Shown here piece after piece: positions 17,023 through 25,467 of a stretch of DNA of 55,957 nucleotides (position 1 is its first letter; each line of letters begins with the position of its first letter). The stretch comes from Oscillospiraceae bacterium. Lineage in GTDB: Bacteria; Bacillota; Clostridia; UBA1212; UBA1255. Both the position numbers and the translations under genes were made by a program. Location: positions 1 through 55,957 of the forward strand of contig SVJB01000005.1 of NCBI GenBank assembly GCA_015069185.1, written 5' to 3'. Below the pieces are notes generated by a model, which was not told the DNA's origin, made no database searches, and was given only the letters and a program-made list of their open reading frames with translations.

Positions 17023-17853
17023 ATGGAATGTTCACATGATTGCTCTAGCTGTTCTAAGAATTGTTCTTCAAGAAAAGCTGACAAGAACGAGTTCAGAGCA
17101 GAACTTAATAAGAAAAGTAGTGTTAAGAAGGTAATCGGTATTGTTAGTGGTAAAGGCGGCGTTGGTAAGTCAATGGTTACGTCTTTGCTAGCTTGCACTA
17201 TGAATAAAAAAGGATATAAAACAGCTGTACTTGACGCAGATATTACAGGTCCATCTATACCTAAAGCCTTTGGCCTTACAGACAAGGCAACAGGTAGCGA
17301 TGATGGCATTATTCCTGTTAAGAGTAAAGGTGGCATTGATGTAATGTCAGTTAATCTGCTACTTGCAGATGATACAGATCCTGTTGTATGGAGAGGTCCT
17401 GTTATAGCAGGCACAGTGAAACAATTCTGGACAGACGTTGTCTGGGGTGATGTTGATTTTATGTTCATAGACATGCCTCCGGGAACAGGTGACGTACCCC
17501 TTACTGTATTCCAATCAATTGAGCTGGATGGCATTATAATTGTAACCTCGCCACAAGAGCTGGTATCTATGATTGTTACTAAAGCTGTGAAAATGGCAGA
17601 GCTTATGAATATACCGATTTTTGGTATAGTTGAGAATATGTCTTACTTCACATGTCCTGATAATGGAAAGAATTATAAAATTTTCGGAGATAGCCATATT
17701 GATGAGATTGCAAAGGAACATAAGCTTTCTGTTATTGCAAAGCTTCCTATTAATCCAGAACTTGCAAATGCATGCGACAGAGGTGCTATTGAGGAAATCG
17801 ACGGCAATTGGTTTGACGGATTTGCTGCAGGCTTAGAGGTAGGTATTAAATGA
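17023..17853 (+). CDS. Mrp/NBP35-family Fe-S cluster carrier ATPase
   Basis: A 276-residue P-loop NTPase with the deviant Walker A GKGGVGKS at residues 43-50, DADITGPSIP, FIDMPPGTGD and the family stretch IFGIVENMSYFTCP. The N-terminus carries four Cys (C3, C7, C10, C14), as in NBP35-type proteins that hold a [4Fe-4S] cluster. Near the C-terminus only one Cys of the usual CxxC pair is present (TCPDNG). It is thought to assemble and hand over Fe-S clusters in the cytosol. Its stop overlaps the next start by 4 bp, linking it to a C_GCAxxG_C_C protein and a radical SAM enzyme, both plausible cluster users. Confidence 0.85.
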   Translation: MECSHDCSSCSKNCSSRKADKNEFRAELNKKSSVKKVIGIVSGKGGVGKSMVTSLLACTMNKKGYKTAVLDADITGPSIPKAFGLTDKATGSDDGIIPVKSKGGIDVMSVNLLLADDTDPVVWRGPVIAGTVKQFWTDVVWGDVDFMFIDMPPGTGDVPLTVFQSIELDGIIIVTSPQELVSMIVTKAVKMAELMNIPIFGIVENMSYFTCPDNGKNYKIFGDSHIDEIAKEHKLSVIAKLPINPELANACDRGAIEEIDGNWFDGFAAGLEVGIK

Positions 17854-18311
17854 GTGTTCATTCTGAAAAGGCAAAGGATTTATTTTTGGATGGATATAAT
17901 TGCGCTCAGGCCGTATTTTGCGCATTCTCTGATGTTGTAGGTATAGATTTTGCCACAGCATCTAAATTGTCTTCTTCGTTTGGAGGCGGTATGGGACGTA
18001 TGCGTGAAGTATGCGGCGCTGTTAGTGGTATGTTTATGGTAGCAGGTATTCTGTACGGACCGGCATATCCTGATGATCAGGATGCAAAGATGGAACATTA
18101 TGCACGTATTCAGGAGCTGGCACGGAGATTTAAAGCAGAAAACGGCAGTATTATTTGCCGGGAGCTCCTTAGTGGTATTCCGGCAGGCGCATCTACTGAT
18201 GCCAAGCCTGAAGCCCGTACTCAAGCGTACTATAAGAAGCGTCCTTGTGGCGAATATGTAGAGTGTGCTGCCAGAATAATGGACGAATATATAAAAGAAA
18301 ATCCGATATGA
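17850..18311 (+). CDS. C_GCAxxG_C_C family protein
   Basis: A 153-residue protein with the Cys pattern that names the family: YNCAQAVFCAF near residue 15, then GGGMGRMREVCGAVSGMFMV near 45-65, a Cys in IICRELLSG, and CGEYVECAARIM near the C-terminus. These proteins are small and probably bind a metal or redox cofactor; the reaction is unknown. It overlaps the Mrp gene at its start and the radical SAM gene at its stop (ATGA), so the three are translationally coupled. Confidence 0.8.
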   Translation: MSVHSEKAKDLFLDGYNCAQAVFCAFSDVVGIDFATASKLSSSFGGGMGRMREVCGAVSGMFMVAGILYGPAYPDDQDAKMEHYARIQELARRFKAENGSIICRELLSGIPAGASTDAKPEARTQAYYKKRPCGEYVECAARIMDEYIKENPI

Positions 18312-19189
18312 AGTGTAACTTATGTCCACGTAAATGTAATGTAGATAGGAGTATTCAGCAAGGGTATTGCCGGGTAGGCGATACCCTTAAGGTTTCTCGC
18401 GCTGCAAAGCATATGTGGGAAGAGCCTTGCATATCAGGCACAGAAGGATCCGGTACTGTTTTCTTTTCTGGATGTAATCTGGCATGTGTTTACTGCCAGA
18501 ATGCAGAAATATCCAGAGGACACGCAGGTAAGGAAATCAGTGTAGACAGATTGTCTGAGATCTTCATCGAGCTTCAGAATGCCGGATGTCATAACATTAA
18601 TCTTGTAACCCCCACACATTATGTCGATCTCATTTGCCGTGCTTTGGATATAGCTCGCAAAGCCGGGCTGAAAATACCAGTAGTTTACAATTGCGGTGGA
18701 TATGAGAGTGTGGAGACTCTTCGTAAATTAAAAGGGTATATTGATGTTTATATGCCTGATTTTAAATATTTTGACAATAAATTAGCTCTTAAGTATTCAA
18801 AATGTCCTGATTACGCAGGACTAGCTATGGCAGCAATAGAAGAAATGTTTTCACAGGTAGGGGAGCCGGTATTTGACAATAATGGCATGATGTTGCGAGG
18901 CTTGATAGTAAGACATATGATACTGCCATCTTGTAGTGAAGATTCAAAATGTGTGATTAAATATTTATATGACACATATGGTGATAGTATTTATATCAGC
19001 CTCATGAGTCAGTACACGCCCATGAGGCAGTTTGATGAATTCCCGGAACTAAATCGCCGTATATACAGCAAGGAATATAACAGGGTGGTGGATTATGCCA
19101 TAGAGCTTGGTATAGAAAATGCCTTCATCCAAGAGGGGAAGGCATCTGTGAAAAGTTTTATTCCGCAGTTTGATAATTCCGGTGTATGA
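18308..19189 (+). CDS. Radical SAM protein, PflX-like (pyruvate formate-lyase-activating-enzyme related)
   Basis: A 293-residue protein. The radical SAM triad is in FSGCNLACVYCQN (CxxxCxxC) near residues 58-67. An N-terminal Cys-rich knuckle (MKCNLCPRKCNVDR...GYC) is typical of the PflX/YgiQ-neighbour group, distinct from true PFL activases. VVYNCGGYESVETL and VDVYMPDFKYFDNKLALKYS are further family marks. The start is the ATG at 18308, which overlaps the previous stop; the reading frame extends upstream but inside the preceding gene. The substrate is unknown. A different and canonical PFL activase lies at 42.3 kb, so this one probably has another target. Confidence 0.8.
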   Translation: MKCNLCPRKCNVDRSIQQGYCRVGDTLKVSRAAKHMWEEPCISGTEGSGTVFFSGCNLACVYCQNAEISRGHAGKEISVDRLSEIFIELQNAGCHNINLVTPTHYVDLICRALDIARKAGLKIPVVYNCGGYESVETLRKLKGYIDVYMPDFKYFDNKLALKYSKCPDYAGLAMAAIEEMFSQVGEPVFDNNGMMLRGLIVRHMILPSCSEDSKCVIKYLYDTYGDSIYISLMSQYTPMRQFDEFPELNRRIYSKEYNRVVDYAIELGIENAFIQEGKASVKSFIPQFDNSGV

Positions 19190-19317
19190 ATAATAGTAAG
19201 TATTCACAAGAGATGAGAGAAGAAACAGCTAAATTCATATTTGAAAATGGCAGATATGCAACATCAGTGGCAGAGGAAGCCAATATACGAGTAAAAGATA
19301 ACAAAAAAAACCACTAA
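19186..19317 (+). pseudogene. Truncated IS3-type transposase OrfA N-terminus
   Basis: A 43-codon frame overlapping the radical SAM stop (ATGA). The peptide KYSQEMREETAKFIFENG...SVAEEANI has the pattern of the helix-turn-helix at the start of IS3-family OrfA proteins (K-Y-S-x-E-F-K-x-E-A-V-x-L-x-x-E-x-G-x-S-V-x-E-V-A-x-E). It stops after the first helices, and no OrfB or clear terminal repeats are seen nearby. It is most likely an insertion-sequence scar. Confidence 0.55.
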
Positions 19318-19363
19318 CGTTTTAGCGACCAGTCCAAATATTATTTGAATTAGTCATAATTAA

Positions 19364-19401
19364 AACAGCGCAGGGTATAAGAACCCCACGCTGTTTTTTT
19401 G
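19364..19401 (+). terminator. Intrinsic terminator
   Basis: ACAGCG...CGCTGT stem, extended by GGG/CCC in the loop region, followed by seven T (near 19394-19400). It separates the + strand operon from the convergent hemolysin III gene. Confidence 0.7.
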
Positions 19402-19420
19402 ACTTTTCGATATATACAAA

Positions 19421-20092
19421 TTATCTTAAAACATAGAACAATATACTGAAGAATTGAAGTAAACTACCAAACAAAACAAAAATATGAAATACACTATGAA
19501 TATATTTCTTTTTCTTTCCGATTCCGTATAGTATAGCTCCGATGGAGTACATTATGCCGCCTGACAGTACTAGCATAAATCCGGGCTTGGTCAGAGCCGC
19601 CATTGTTGGCTTTACAAAGAAAACAACAAGCCAACCCATAACAATATAGCACGTCATAGATAATACACTGTATTTTTTCATGTCAATAGCAGTAAGTACC
19701 AGACACAAAGTGCAAAGCCCCCATTGAAGTCCGAAAACAGTCCAACCTACAGCGGGATTTACTTCTCTTATAGCACATAGAGATATAGGAGTATACGTGC
19801 CTGCAATCAGTAGATAAATAGTACAGTGATCCAGCACCCTGAAAACTTTTTTTGCATTAATGTGGACAAGTCCGTGATAAATACTGGACATAGTATACAG
19901 CAAAATCATTGTAGCTCCGTATATAGAAGCTGACACTATTGCGATGGCTGTTTTGTTTACTGCTGCCTGTATTATGCACAAAACAAGTACTGCTATACCT
20001 ATTGCGCCACCTACAATATGTGTTACCATGTTGAAAATTTCTTCACCTTTTGAGTAGTTGGGGAGTTTGATGTTCTTTAGTGAATTTGCCAA
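19421..20092 (-). CDS. Hemolysin III family membrane protein
   Basis: A 223-residue, seven-helix membrane protein of the HlyIII/PAQR superfamily. Conserved residues are present: MVTHIVGGAIGIAVLV near the N-terminus, MSSIYHGL, DHCTIYLLIAGTYTPISL, and the C-terminal HSVFHIFVLFGS. The His and Asp residues in these motifs bind zinc in PAQR structures. Despite the name, a hemolytic role is not established for most members. Translation appears to start at TTG (20092), with AGGAGG 12 bases upstream. The gene is divergent from the pilus operon. Confidence 0.85.
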   Translation of the reverse strand: MANSLKNIKLPNYSKGEEIFNMVTHIVGGAIGIAVLVLCIIQAAVNKTAIAIVSASIYGATMILLYTMSSIYHGLVHINAKKVFRVLDHCTIYLLIAGTYTPISLCAIREVNPAVGWTVFGLQWGLCTLCLVLTAIDMKKYSVLSMTCYIVMGWLVVFFVKPTMAALTKPGFMLVLSGGIMYSIGAILYGIGKKKKYIHSVFHIFVLFGSLLQFFSILFYVLR

Positions 20093-20129
20093 TTTAGTAG
20101 GGCACCTCCTTAAGAAAAATATGAAAGCA

Positions 20130-20158
20130 AGAATACACTAAAATCTGTAAAAAGTCAA
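20130..20158 (-). promoter_or_regulatory. SigA-type promoter for the hemolysin III gene
   Basis: On the minus strand: -35 TTGACT (20158-20153), 17-bp spacer, -10 TATTCT (20135-20130). Both hexamers and the spacing equal those of the divergent pilus promoter. Confidence 0.65.
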
Positions 20159-20228
20159 AGTTTAAAGAAAAATATATTTAATGGAGAAGGCTTATAATGC
20201 CTAAAAGAAAAATATGCTTAACAGGTTA

Positions 20229-20257
20229 TTGACTTTTAAACTTTAATGGACTATTCT
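20229..20257 (+). promoter_or_regulatory. SigA-type promoter of the pilus operon
   Basis: -35 TTGACT (20229-20234), 17-bp spacer, -10 TATTCT (20252-20257). The decamer TTTAAACTTT fills 20235-20244 in the spacer; its inverse (AAAGTTTAAA) lies at 20157-20166, at the -35 of the divergent promoter. Confidence 0.7.
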
Positions 20258-20306
20258 TAGAGTGTAAAAGAATATTTAATAATTTTATAAATAGAAGCTG
20301 TGCAAA

Positions 20307-20591
20307 ATGAAGAAAAATGAGTTGCAAAAACTGAACAGGAAACAGCTTTTGGAGTTACTTTTGAAACAAACGCAAAGAGCTGATGAGCTGGAGCGCAGGT
20401 TAGAAGAAACAGAAAAGAAACTCCAGGAGAGGTTATTAAAAGAATCCCAGGCAGGATCTATTGCAGAGGCTGCTTTGAAGGTAAATTGTGTATTTGAGGC
20501 TGCTCAGGCTGCTGCGGATCAATATCTGGAAAATATAAAAAGACTTCATGACATGGCATTGGAAGAAGTAAAAGATGGCGATACAAATTAA
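20307..20591 (+). CDS. Small coiled-coil protein heading the pilus operon
   Basis: A 94-residue, highly charged protein. Residues 5-45 (ELQKLNRKQLLELLLKQTQ onward) form a heptad-patterned coiled coil, followed by an Ala-rich amphipathic stretch (EAALKVNCVFEAAQAAADQY). No signal peptide or membrane segment. I do not recognise a named family, but small coiled-coil proteins of this kind stand just upstream of signal peptidase and sortase genes in other clostridial pilus loci, as I recall. The stop overlaps the signal peptidase start by 17 bp. A cytosolic assembly or regulatory role is a guess. Confidence 0.6.
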   Translation: MKKNELQKLNRKQLLELLLKQTQRADELERRLEETEKKLQERLLKESQAGSIAEAALKVNCVFEAAQAAADQYLENIKRLHDMALEEVKDGDTN

Positions 20592-21162
20592 CATTGAGGA
20601 TTTACCATCGTCTGGTGCGATAGAACAAGAATTAAAAAGAGAAAGAAATAAAATAAGATATCGGCGCATTATAAAAAGTTCTATATATGCGCTGGTTTTA
20701 GTTGCTGCTGTCGCAGTTTTGATTGCGACACTTATTCTTCCTGTTCTACAAATCTCAGGAACAAGCATGGAGCCGACTTTAAATAATGGTGAGATAGTAG
20801 TTTTACTTAAAACTAATAAACTACAGAGAGGAGATTTGTGTGGTTTTTCATACTCTAATAAGATTCTTATTAAGAGAGTAATTGGTTTGCCGGGTGATAC
20901 GATTATTATTGATGAAGCAGGTACGGTCTTTGTGAATGGAGAAGAACTGGATGAACCATATGTATCAGATAAAAGTCTTGGAGAATGTGATATAGAATTT
21001 CCGTATGAAGTTCCTGAAGGTACATATTTCCTTCTGGGAGATCATCGGGAGACATCTATAGACAGTCGTAACACTGTTATAGGGTGTATAGAAAAAGAAC
21101 AGATTGTTGGAAAACTGTTTTTAAGAATCTGGCCTTTGTCTGAATTGAAATTTTTGAACTGA
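20575..21162 (+). CDS. lepB: Type I signal peptidase, pilus-operon dedicated
   Basis: A 195-residue protein with one N-terminal membrane helix (about residues 34-58) and an extracellular catalytic domain. The Ser/Lys dyad is present: S64 in SGTSMEPT and K100 in ILIKRVIGLPGD. The later motif GDHRETSIDSRN is the conserved box E (usually GDNR.NS.DSR). It cleaves signal peptides at the outer membrane face. Its place between the coiled-coil gene and the tip adhesin, and its overlap with the former, suggest it matures the pilins of this operon; the adhesin's N-terminus is a poor standard signal peptide. Confidence 0.85.
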   Translation: MAIQINIEDLPSSGAIEQELKRERNKIRYRRIIKSSIYALVLVAAVAVLIATLILPVLQISGTSMEPTLNNGEIVVLLKTNKLQRGDLCGFSYSNKILIKRVIGLPGDTIIIDEAGTVFVNGEELDEPYVSDKSLGECDIEFPYEVPEGTYFLLGDHRETSIDSRNTVIGCIEKEQIVGKLFLRIWPLSELKFLN

Positions 21163-21181
21163 TTTATGTGGAGGATAAGAG

Positions 21182-24100
21182 ATGAATCGTGTAACAGATA
21201 ATATATCTTCTATAACACGTGCGCAACGCTTCAGAATGCGTATCTCTTCTATCCTGCCTATTTTTTGCATTGTTGTTATACTCATAGTGTTCTGGTGGCT
21301 TAAACTGACAGGGATTACTATGGCGGGTGAGGCTTTTTGTGGTATTACTGAACATGTTCATGATGTATCTTGTAACCAAGGTGTTGATTGTGCCTTAGAA
21401 GAACATACTCATGTTGCTTCTTGCTATTCAAATAAATCAGCTGACTTGGAGACAAAAGATGATTGGGAACATACATTGCTTGGTATATATCCGGAGTCAT
21501 CATTTCTTGAAAAAGTAGTTGCTATTGCTGAATCGCAGATCGGATACGAGGAGAGTACACTTAATTTTGAGGTTGATACCAACGGCGACAGAAGAGGATA
21601 TACCAGATATGGTCAGTGGTATGGAAACCCATATGGTGATTGGTCTACAATGTTTACTTCTTTCTGCTTGGTGTATGCAGGGGGAGATATGCCCATAAGT
21701 GCAGGTGCCAATACACTACTCCTTGCTTGGCAAGACGCAGGTTTATACCAATCTATTGCTACACACACACCGGTTCCGGGAGAGATTCTTTTCTTAGATA
21801 AGAACAATAATGGTAGCGCAGATGCAACCGCTATTGTTATTGATAAAAATGCAGATATTCTTACTGTAATAGAGGGAGATTTAGATAATAAAGTAGCAGA
21901 GACAACATATTCCATAACATCATCGGAAGTGATGGGATATGGAGTTTCTAATCCAAAAGGAAATATTATGTTACTTGCTGATACACAGCAATCATCTACT
22001 GCAATAGCGAAGACCATATCATACAGTTCGGGAATTTTCACCAATTCCAGGAGTTTTGTAATATATACCGAAAAAAATGGAGTAAATTATGCTTTTGATG
22101 GTAATGGAAATTCGGTAGTAATAAATATTGATAGTGATGGTAATATAACTACGGAATCAGAAAATTCAGATATGATTTTATGGACTGTAACTGCATCAGG
22201 TGGTACCAACTCATATTTGATACAGAATCTGGCAACAGGAAGATATATGCATGCATATCCCAATAATGGAACAGGAGTTACTACAAGTGGTGCGTATACA
22301 AGTACAATGATACAATCCGGAGCTGGAGTAAAGATAAGAAGTAATACAGAATATGCTTATTTGGATGAGGATGCAGGTGCTTTCCGTATGACGCAATCCC
22401 AATCTACAGCCGCAACTTATTATTTTGGTTACACTACAAAATATTGCATATGGTTGGATGGAACTAATGGTGGCCTTATGACATATGGCGGTTCTCCTAA
22501 TTTATGTTATACATTTAATGGAGATAGTGTTGTAAAACTACCTGAAGAATGGCAGACTCCTGAAAAATACAGATATAAGCTACAAGGATGGTACGATGTT
22601 ATCAATTGTAAATATTATGCTCCCGGTAGTGAAATAACTGTAAGTGAAAACATGGTGTTTTACGCGGATTGGATTGCAGAAACGTACGATATAGGTGTGT
22701 TTAATGCACAAACATCTGATACTGTAAGCACAAGTGAATTCATAACTACTAAGATTTTTGATTATAATTTTCTCTTTAATGTATTATCGGTCAAGGCGGA
22801 TGTGTCAGTTACCGCGTCAGGACATACTGAAAGATGGACACATATGCAAACAGGAACAGCTCCTTATAGCAATAATCCAACTCTTAACTATATTTTCAGA
22901 GATTGGGACGGAAACGGTAAGATTTCTTATCCTGCAAGTACAAATTCCGCTAACACAAGTGGTGGAGTATACAGTGGATTGCTTACAGATGAGTTAACAG
23001 ATATACTATTTGCAACTGATAATTCCTTTGATCCAGCTACGGGTTCTGGAATAATTGGTAAAACATATCTGGGTACAGGTGACTATCTTTTCCAATTGGA
23101 AGAGAATCCGGAAAGTAAATATTACGGTTATTACTATTATGATTCTTCTTTACATGCGGCATCTTATAACAAGAGTGAACAACGTTTTTATGTTTATGAC
23201 TATCTGGTGAGGACTTCTGATTCAGCAAATAGTAATTCTTCAGAACGATATTCTGACTTCTTACCTTTGAATTCTCCCTACAGAAATACTAATAACAAGA
23301 ACCTGGTAACGTATACATACGATGGAGTGAATGGTGAATATAATGGCGTCAATCACATTCAGTACGATGCAAAATACAATACAAGCGGATCTTCAGCAAA
23401 TAATGTAGCAGCAAATCTTTGGTTTGGAATAAGTATGGAAATGGAATTCTATTTGCCGGATACACCTGGAACAGTTAAAGAAAATGGTCAATCAGGTAAT
23501 CGTGATATATATGGTAAGGAAATGGTGTACAACTTTTCCGGCGACGACGATGTATGGGTATTAGTTGATGGAGAAGTGGTATTAGACCTTGGTGGTATAC
23601 ATGGCGCAGAGGCAGGAGAAATTAATTTCTCAACCGGTATTGTAACTATAAATGGCGTTCAGACTAAGATGCAGGGAATTGAAGCAGGCGAGCATGTTAT
23701 GACTGTATATTACTTGGAAAGAGGAGGATCTTCTTCTAACTGCTCTATGTTCTTTAATGTGGCTCCACGATTTAGTCTTACTATACAGAAAGAAGATGTA
23801 TTATCGCAGGAATTATTAAATGGTGCAGAATTTACAATTTTTACAGATAAGGATTGTACCGTGCCTGCCGAGCTCTGGGAGAATAAAGAAGCTTTTGATA
23901 ATGGAGAAGAACCTACCAATTCATTTGTGGTTGTTTCCGGTATGGCAAAATTATGGGGCCTTAGTAGTGGTATGAACTACTATATAAAAGAAACTGTTCC
24001 TCCGGAGGAAGAGGGATATAGTCTTGCCTGCGGAGTAATATGTTTGAGTATGGACAACAAAGGTATCGCTTCGTTTACAGTTGAAATATTGCCTGAAACA

Positions 24101-25438
24101 GATGAACTTGATAATCCTATAGAGCCATCTAATGGTTTTACAGTTCATGGGTTTAAGATAGACGAAGATTTACAGGAAGTATTTATGATAATCACCAACG
24201 CTCAGGATTGGGCTACAGAAGCTACAACTGTGCAAGTTATCAAAAAATGGGACGATACAGAGCTACATTCGACTGATTATGTTACAGTATATTTAACTGT
24301 AACTGATCCGGATGGAACAGTGCGTAGAATAAGAGAAATAGTTTTGGGCGAGGAAAACCAGTGGAAATATACATGGACAAGTTTACCCAAGTATTATGAA
24401 GATGGAGTGACGGAAGTTCAATATTCTGTAGAAGAAGCATATAAGGCAGGTTATACATCTCAAATTCAAAAATTAGATGAAATTATTATAGAAACTTTTA
24501 CTTGGGCCGAGGCATATACTTTCACCAATGGATGGGAATATATTTTGAAAACATCGAGAGGATGTTTATCTTCTGTGTCTGCCGGCACCAATACTTTGAA
24601 ATGGGTAGATGAGGAAACAGCCAAAGATTCTCCTCTTGCTTTGTGGACCGCAACTGTAAGTGGTAATCAGGTTAAGTTTATAAATCAAGCTGGGCAAATA
24701 CTAAGTTTTAACTATTCTTCATCTTCTTCTAATAGATATTATTATGTTACTACACAATCAGCATCGTATCAGAATCTTGTTCCTGTGGAGTCGGGAAGTG
24801 GAATTAAATTCTATTGTACCAGAAGCTACAGAAATTATTATATTGGTAATATTAATTCTAATTCATATGCTCAGGCAAGTACATCTTCCAGTTCTGGTTT
24901 GGTATTTACTCCGATGACTAAAATAACAGATGAAATTACGGAAAAAGTAGAAGATCTGGCATATGAAATAACCAACACTCCTCTTGAAAACGAAACCCAA
25001 TTGACCGTTTATAAGAAATGGGATGTTGGTACAGGAAATAGTTCATTATATGAGCAGGAACTGGTGACTGTAAAGTTACTTGCAAATGGAAAAGATACCG
25101 GAAGAACAGTTACCCTAAGACTTAAAAACAATTGGCAGGAAACATTCCAGGGTCTTCCATATGCAGATGAGAATGGAGATGTAATTGTTTATTCTATAGA
25201 AGAGAGCTGGGATACAGAAGACTGGTATCCGATATACGGAGAAGTGATTACTGTTGATGGAGAAATCCCTACATATGAAACATCAGTTACTAATGTTTAT
25301 AGATGGGGACATGGCATTGAACTGCCTGCAACAGGCGGACATGGCCTATTATTATGGATACTAAGCGGAATAGCACTGGTGCTCGTTTCGCTTGTAGGTG
25401 GGTGTGTATTGCGATGCAGACGCAAGAAAACATTCTGA
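21182..25438 (+). CDS. Large LPXTG pilus tip adhesin with inactive CHAP-like, InlB-like, fibro-slime and Cna-B domains
   Basis: A 1418-residue surface protein. Order: membrane/signal segment (about 22-48); two CX4HXHX3C motifs (C53-C64 and C70-C81), possible zinc knuckles; a CHAP amidase-like domain (about 105-255) in which the usual catalytic Cys is Ser (S155, DWSTMF) and the usual His is Ala (A215, GSADATAIV); a ricin-like beta region; an InlB-type repeat (KLQGWYDV...FYADW near 460-500); a fibro-slime domain (about 745-870, YNFSGDDDVWVLVDGEVVLD); several Cna-B folds (E-box YYIKETVPP); and LPATG 38 residues from the end, with helix and CRRKKTF tail. Size, position and anchor fit a tip adhesin made covalent by sortase. 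Ligand unknown. Confidence 0.8.
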   Translation: MNRVTDNISSITRAQRFRMRISSILPIFCIVVILIVFWWLKLTGITMAGEAFCGITEHVHDVSCNQGVDCALEEHTHVASCYSNKSADLETKDDWEHTLLGIYPESSFLEKVVAIAESQIGYEESTLNFEVDTNGDRRGYTRYGQWYGNPYGDWSTMFTSFCLVYAGGDMPISAGANTLLLAWQDAGLYQSIATHTPVPGEILFLDKNNNGSADATAIVIDKNADILTVIEGDLDNKVAETTYSITSSEVMGYGVSNPKGNIMLLADTQQSSTAIAKTISYSSGIFTNSRSFVIYTEKNGVNYAFDGNGNSVVINIDSDGNITTESENSDMILWTVTASGGTNSYLIQNLATGRYMHAYPNNGTGVTTSGAYTSTMIQSGAGVKIRSNTEYAYLDEDAGAFRMTQSQSTAATYYFGYTTKYCIWLDGTNGGLMTYGGSPNLCYTFNGDSVVKLPEEWQTPEKYRYKLQGWYDVINCKYYAPGSEITVSENMVFYADWIAETYDIGVFNAQTSDTVSTSEFITTKIFDYNFLFNVLSVKADVSVTASGHTERWTHMQTGTAPYSNNPTLNYIFRDWDGNGKISYPASTNSANTSGGVYSGLLTDELTDILFATDNSFDPATGSGIIGKTYLGTGDYLFQLEENPESKYYGYYYYDSSLHAASYNKSEQRFYVYDYLVRTSDSANSNSSERYSDFLPLNSPYRNTNNKNLVTYTYDGVNGEYNGVNHIQYDAKYNTSGSSANNVAANLWFGISMEMEFYLPDTPGTVKENGQSGNRDIYGKEMVYNFSGDDDVWVLVDGEVVLDLGGIHGAEAGEINFSTGIVTINGVQTKMQGIEAGEHVMTVYYLERGGSSSNCSMFFNVAPRFSLTIQKEDVLSQELLNGAEFTIFTDKDCTVPAELWENKEAFDNGEEPTNSFVVVSGMAKLWGLSSGMNYYIKETVPPEEEGYSLACGVICLSMDNKGIASFTVEILPETDELDNPIEPSNGFTVHGFKIDEDLQEVFMIITNAQDWATEATTVQVIKKWDDTELHSTDYVTVYLTVTDPDGTVRRIREIVLGEENQWKYTWTSLPKYYEDGVTEVQYSVEEAYKAGYTSQIQKLDEIIIETFTWAEAYTFTNGWEYILKTSRGCLSSVSAGTNTLKWVDEETAKDSPLALWTATVSGNQVKFINQAGQILSFNYSSSSSNRYYYVTTQSASYQNLVPVESGSGIKFYCTRSYRNYYIGNINSNSYAQASTSSSSGLVFTPMTKITDEITEKVEDLAYEITNTPLENETQLTVYKKWDVGTGNSSLYEQELVTVKLLANGKDTGRTVTLRLKNNWQETFQGLPYADENGDVIVYSIEESWDTEDWYPIYGEVITVDGEIPTYETSVTNVYRWGHGIELPATGGHGLLLWILSGIALVLVSLVGGCVLRCRRKKTF

Positions 25439-25467
25439 TATATAGATAAAAAGAAAGGAAAATGATT

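Noticed and set aside
16953-17534. 193-codon minus-strand frame over the Mrp gene
   Set aside because: Antisense to an obvious conserved ATPase; no start signal or recognisable motif.
21182-25438. Cell-wall hydrolase function for the large adhesin
   Set aside because: A CHAP-like domain is visible, but both catalytic positions are substituted, so enzymatic activity is unlikely.
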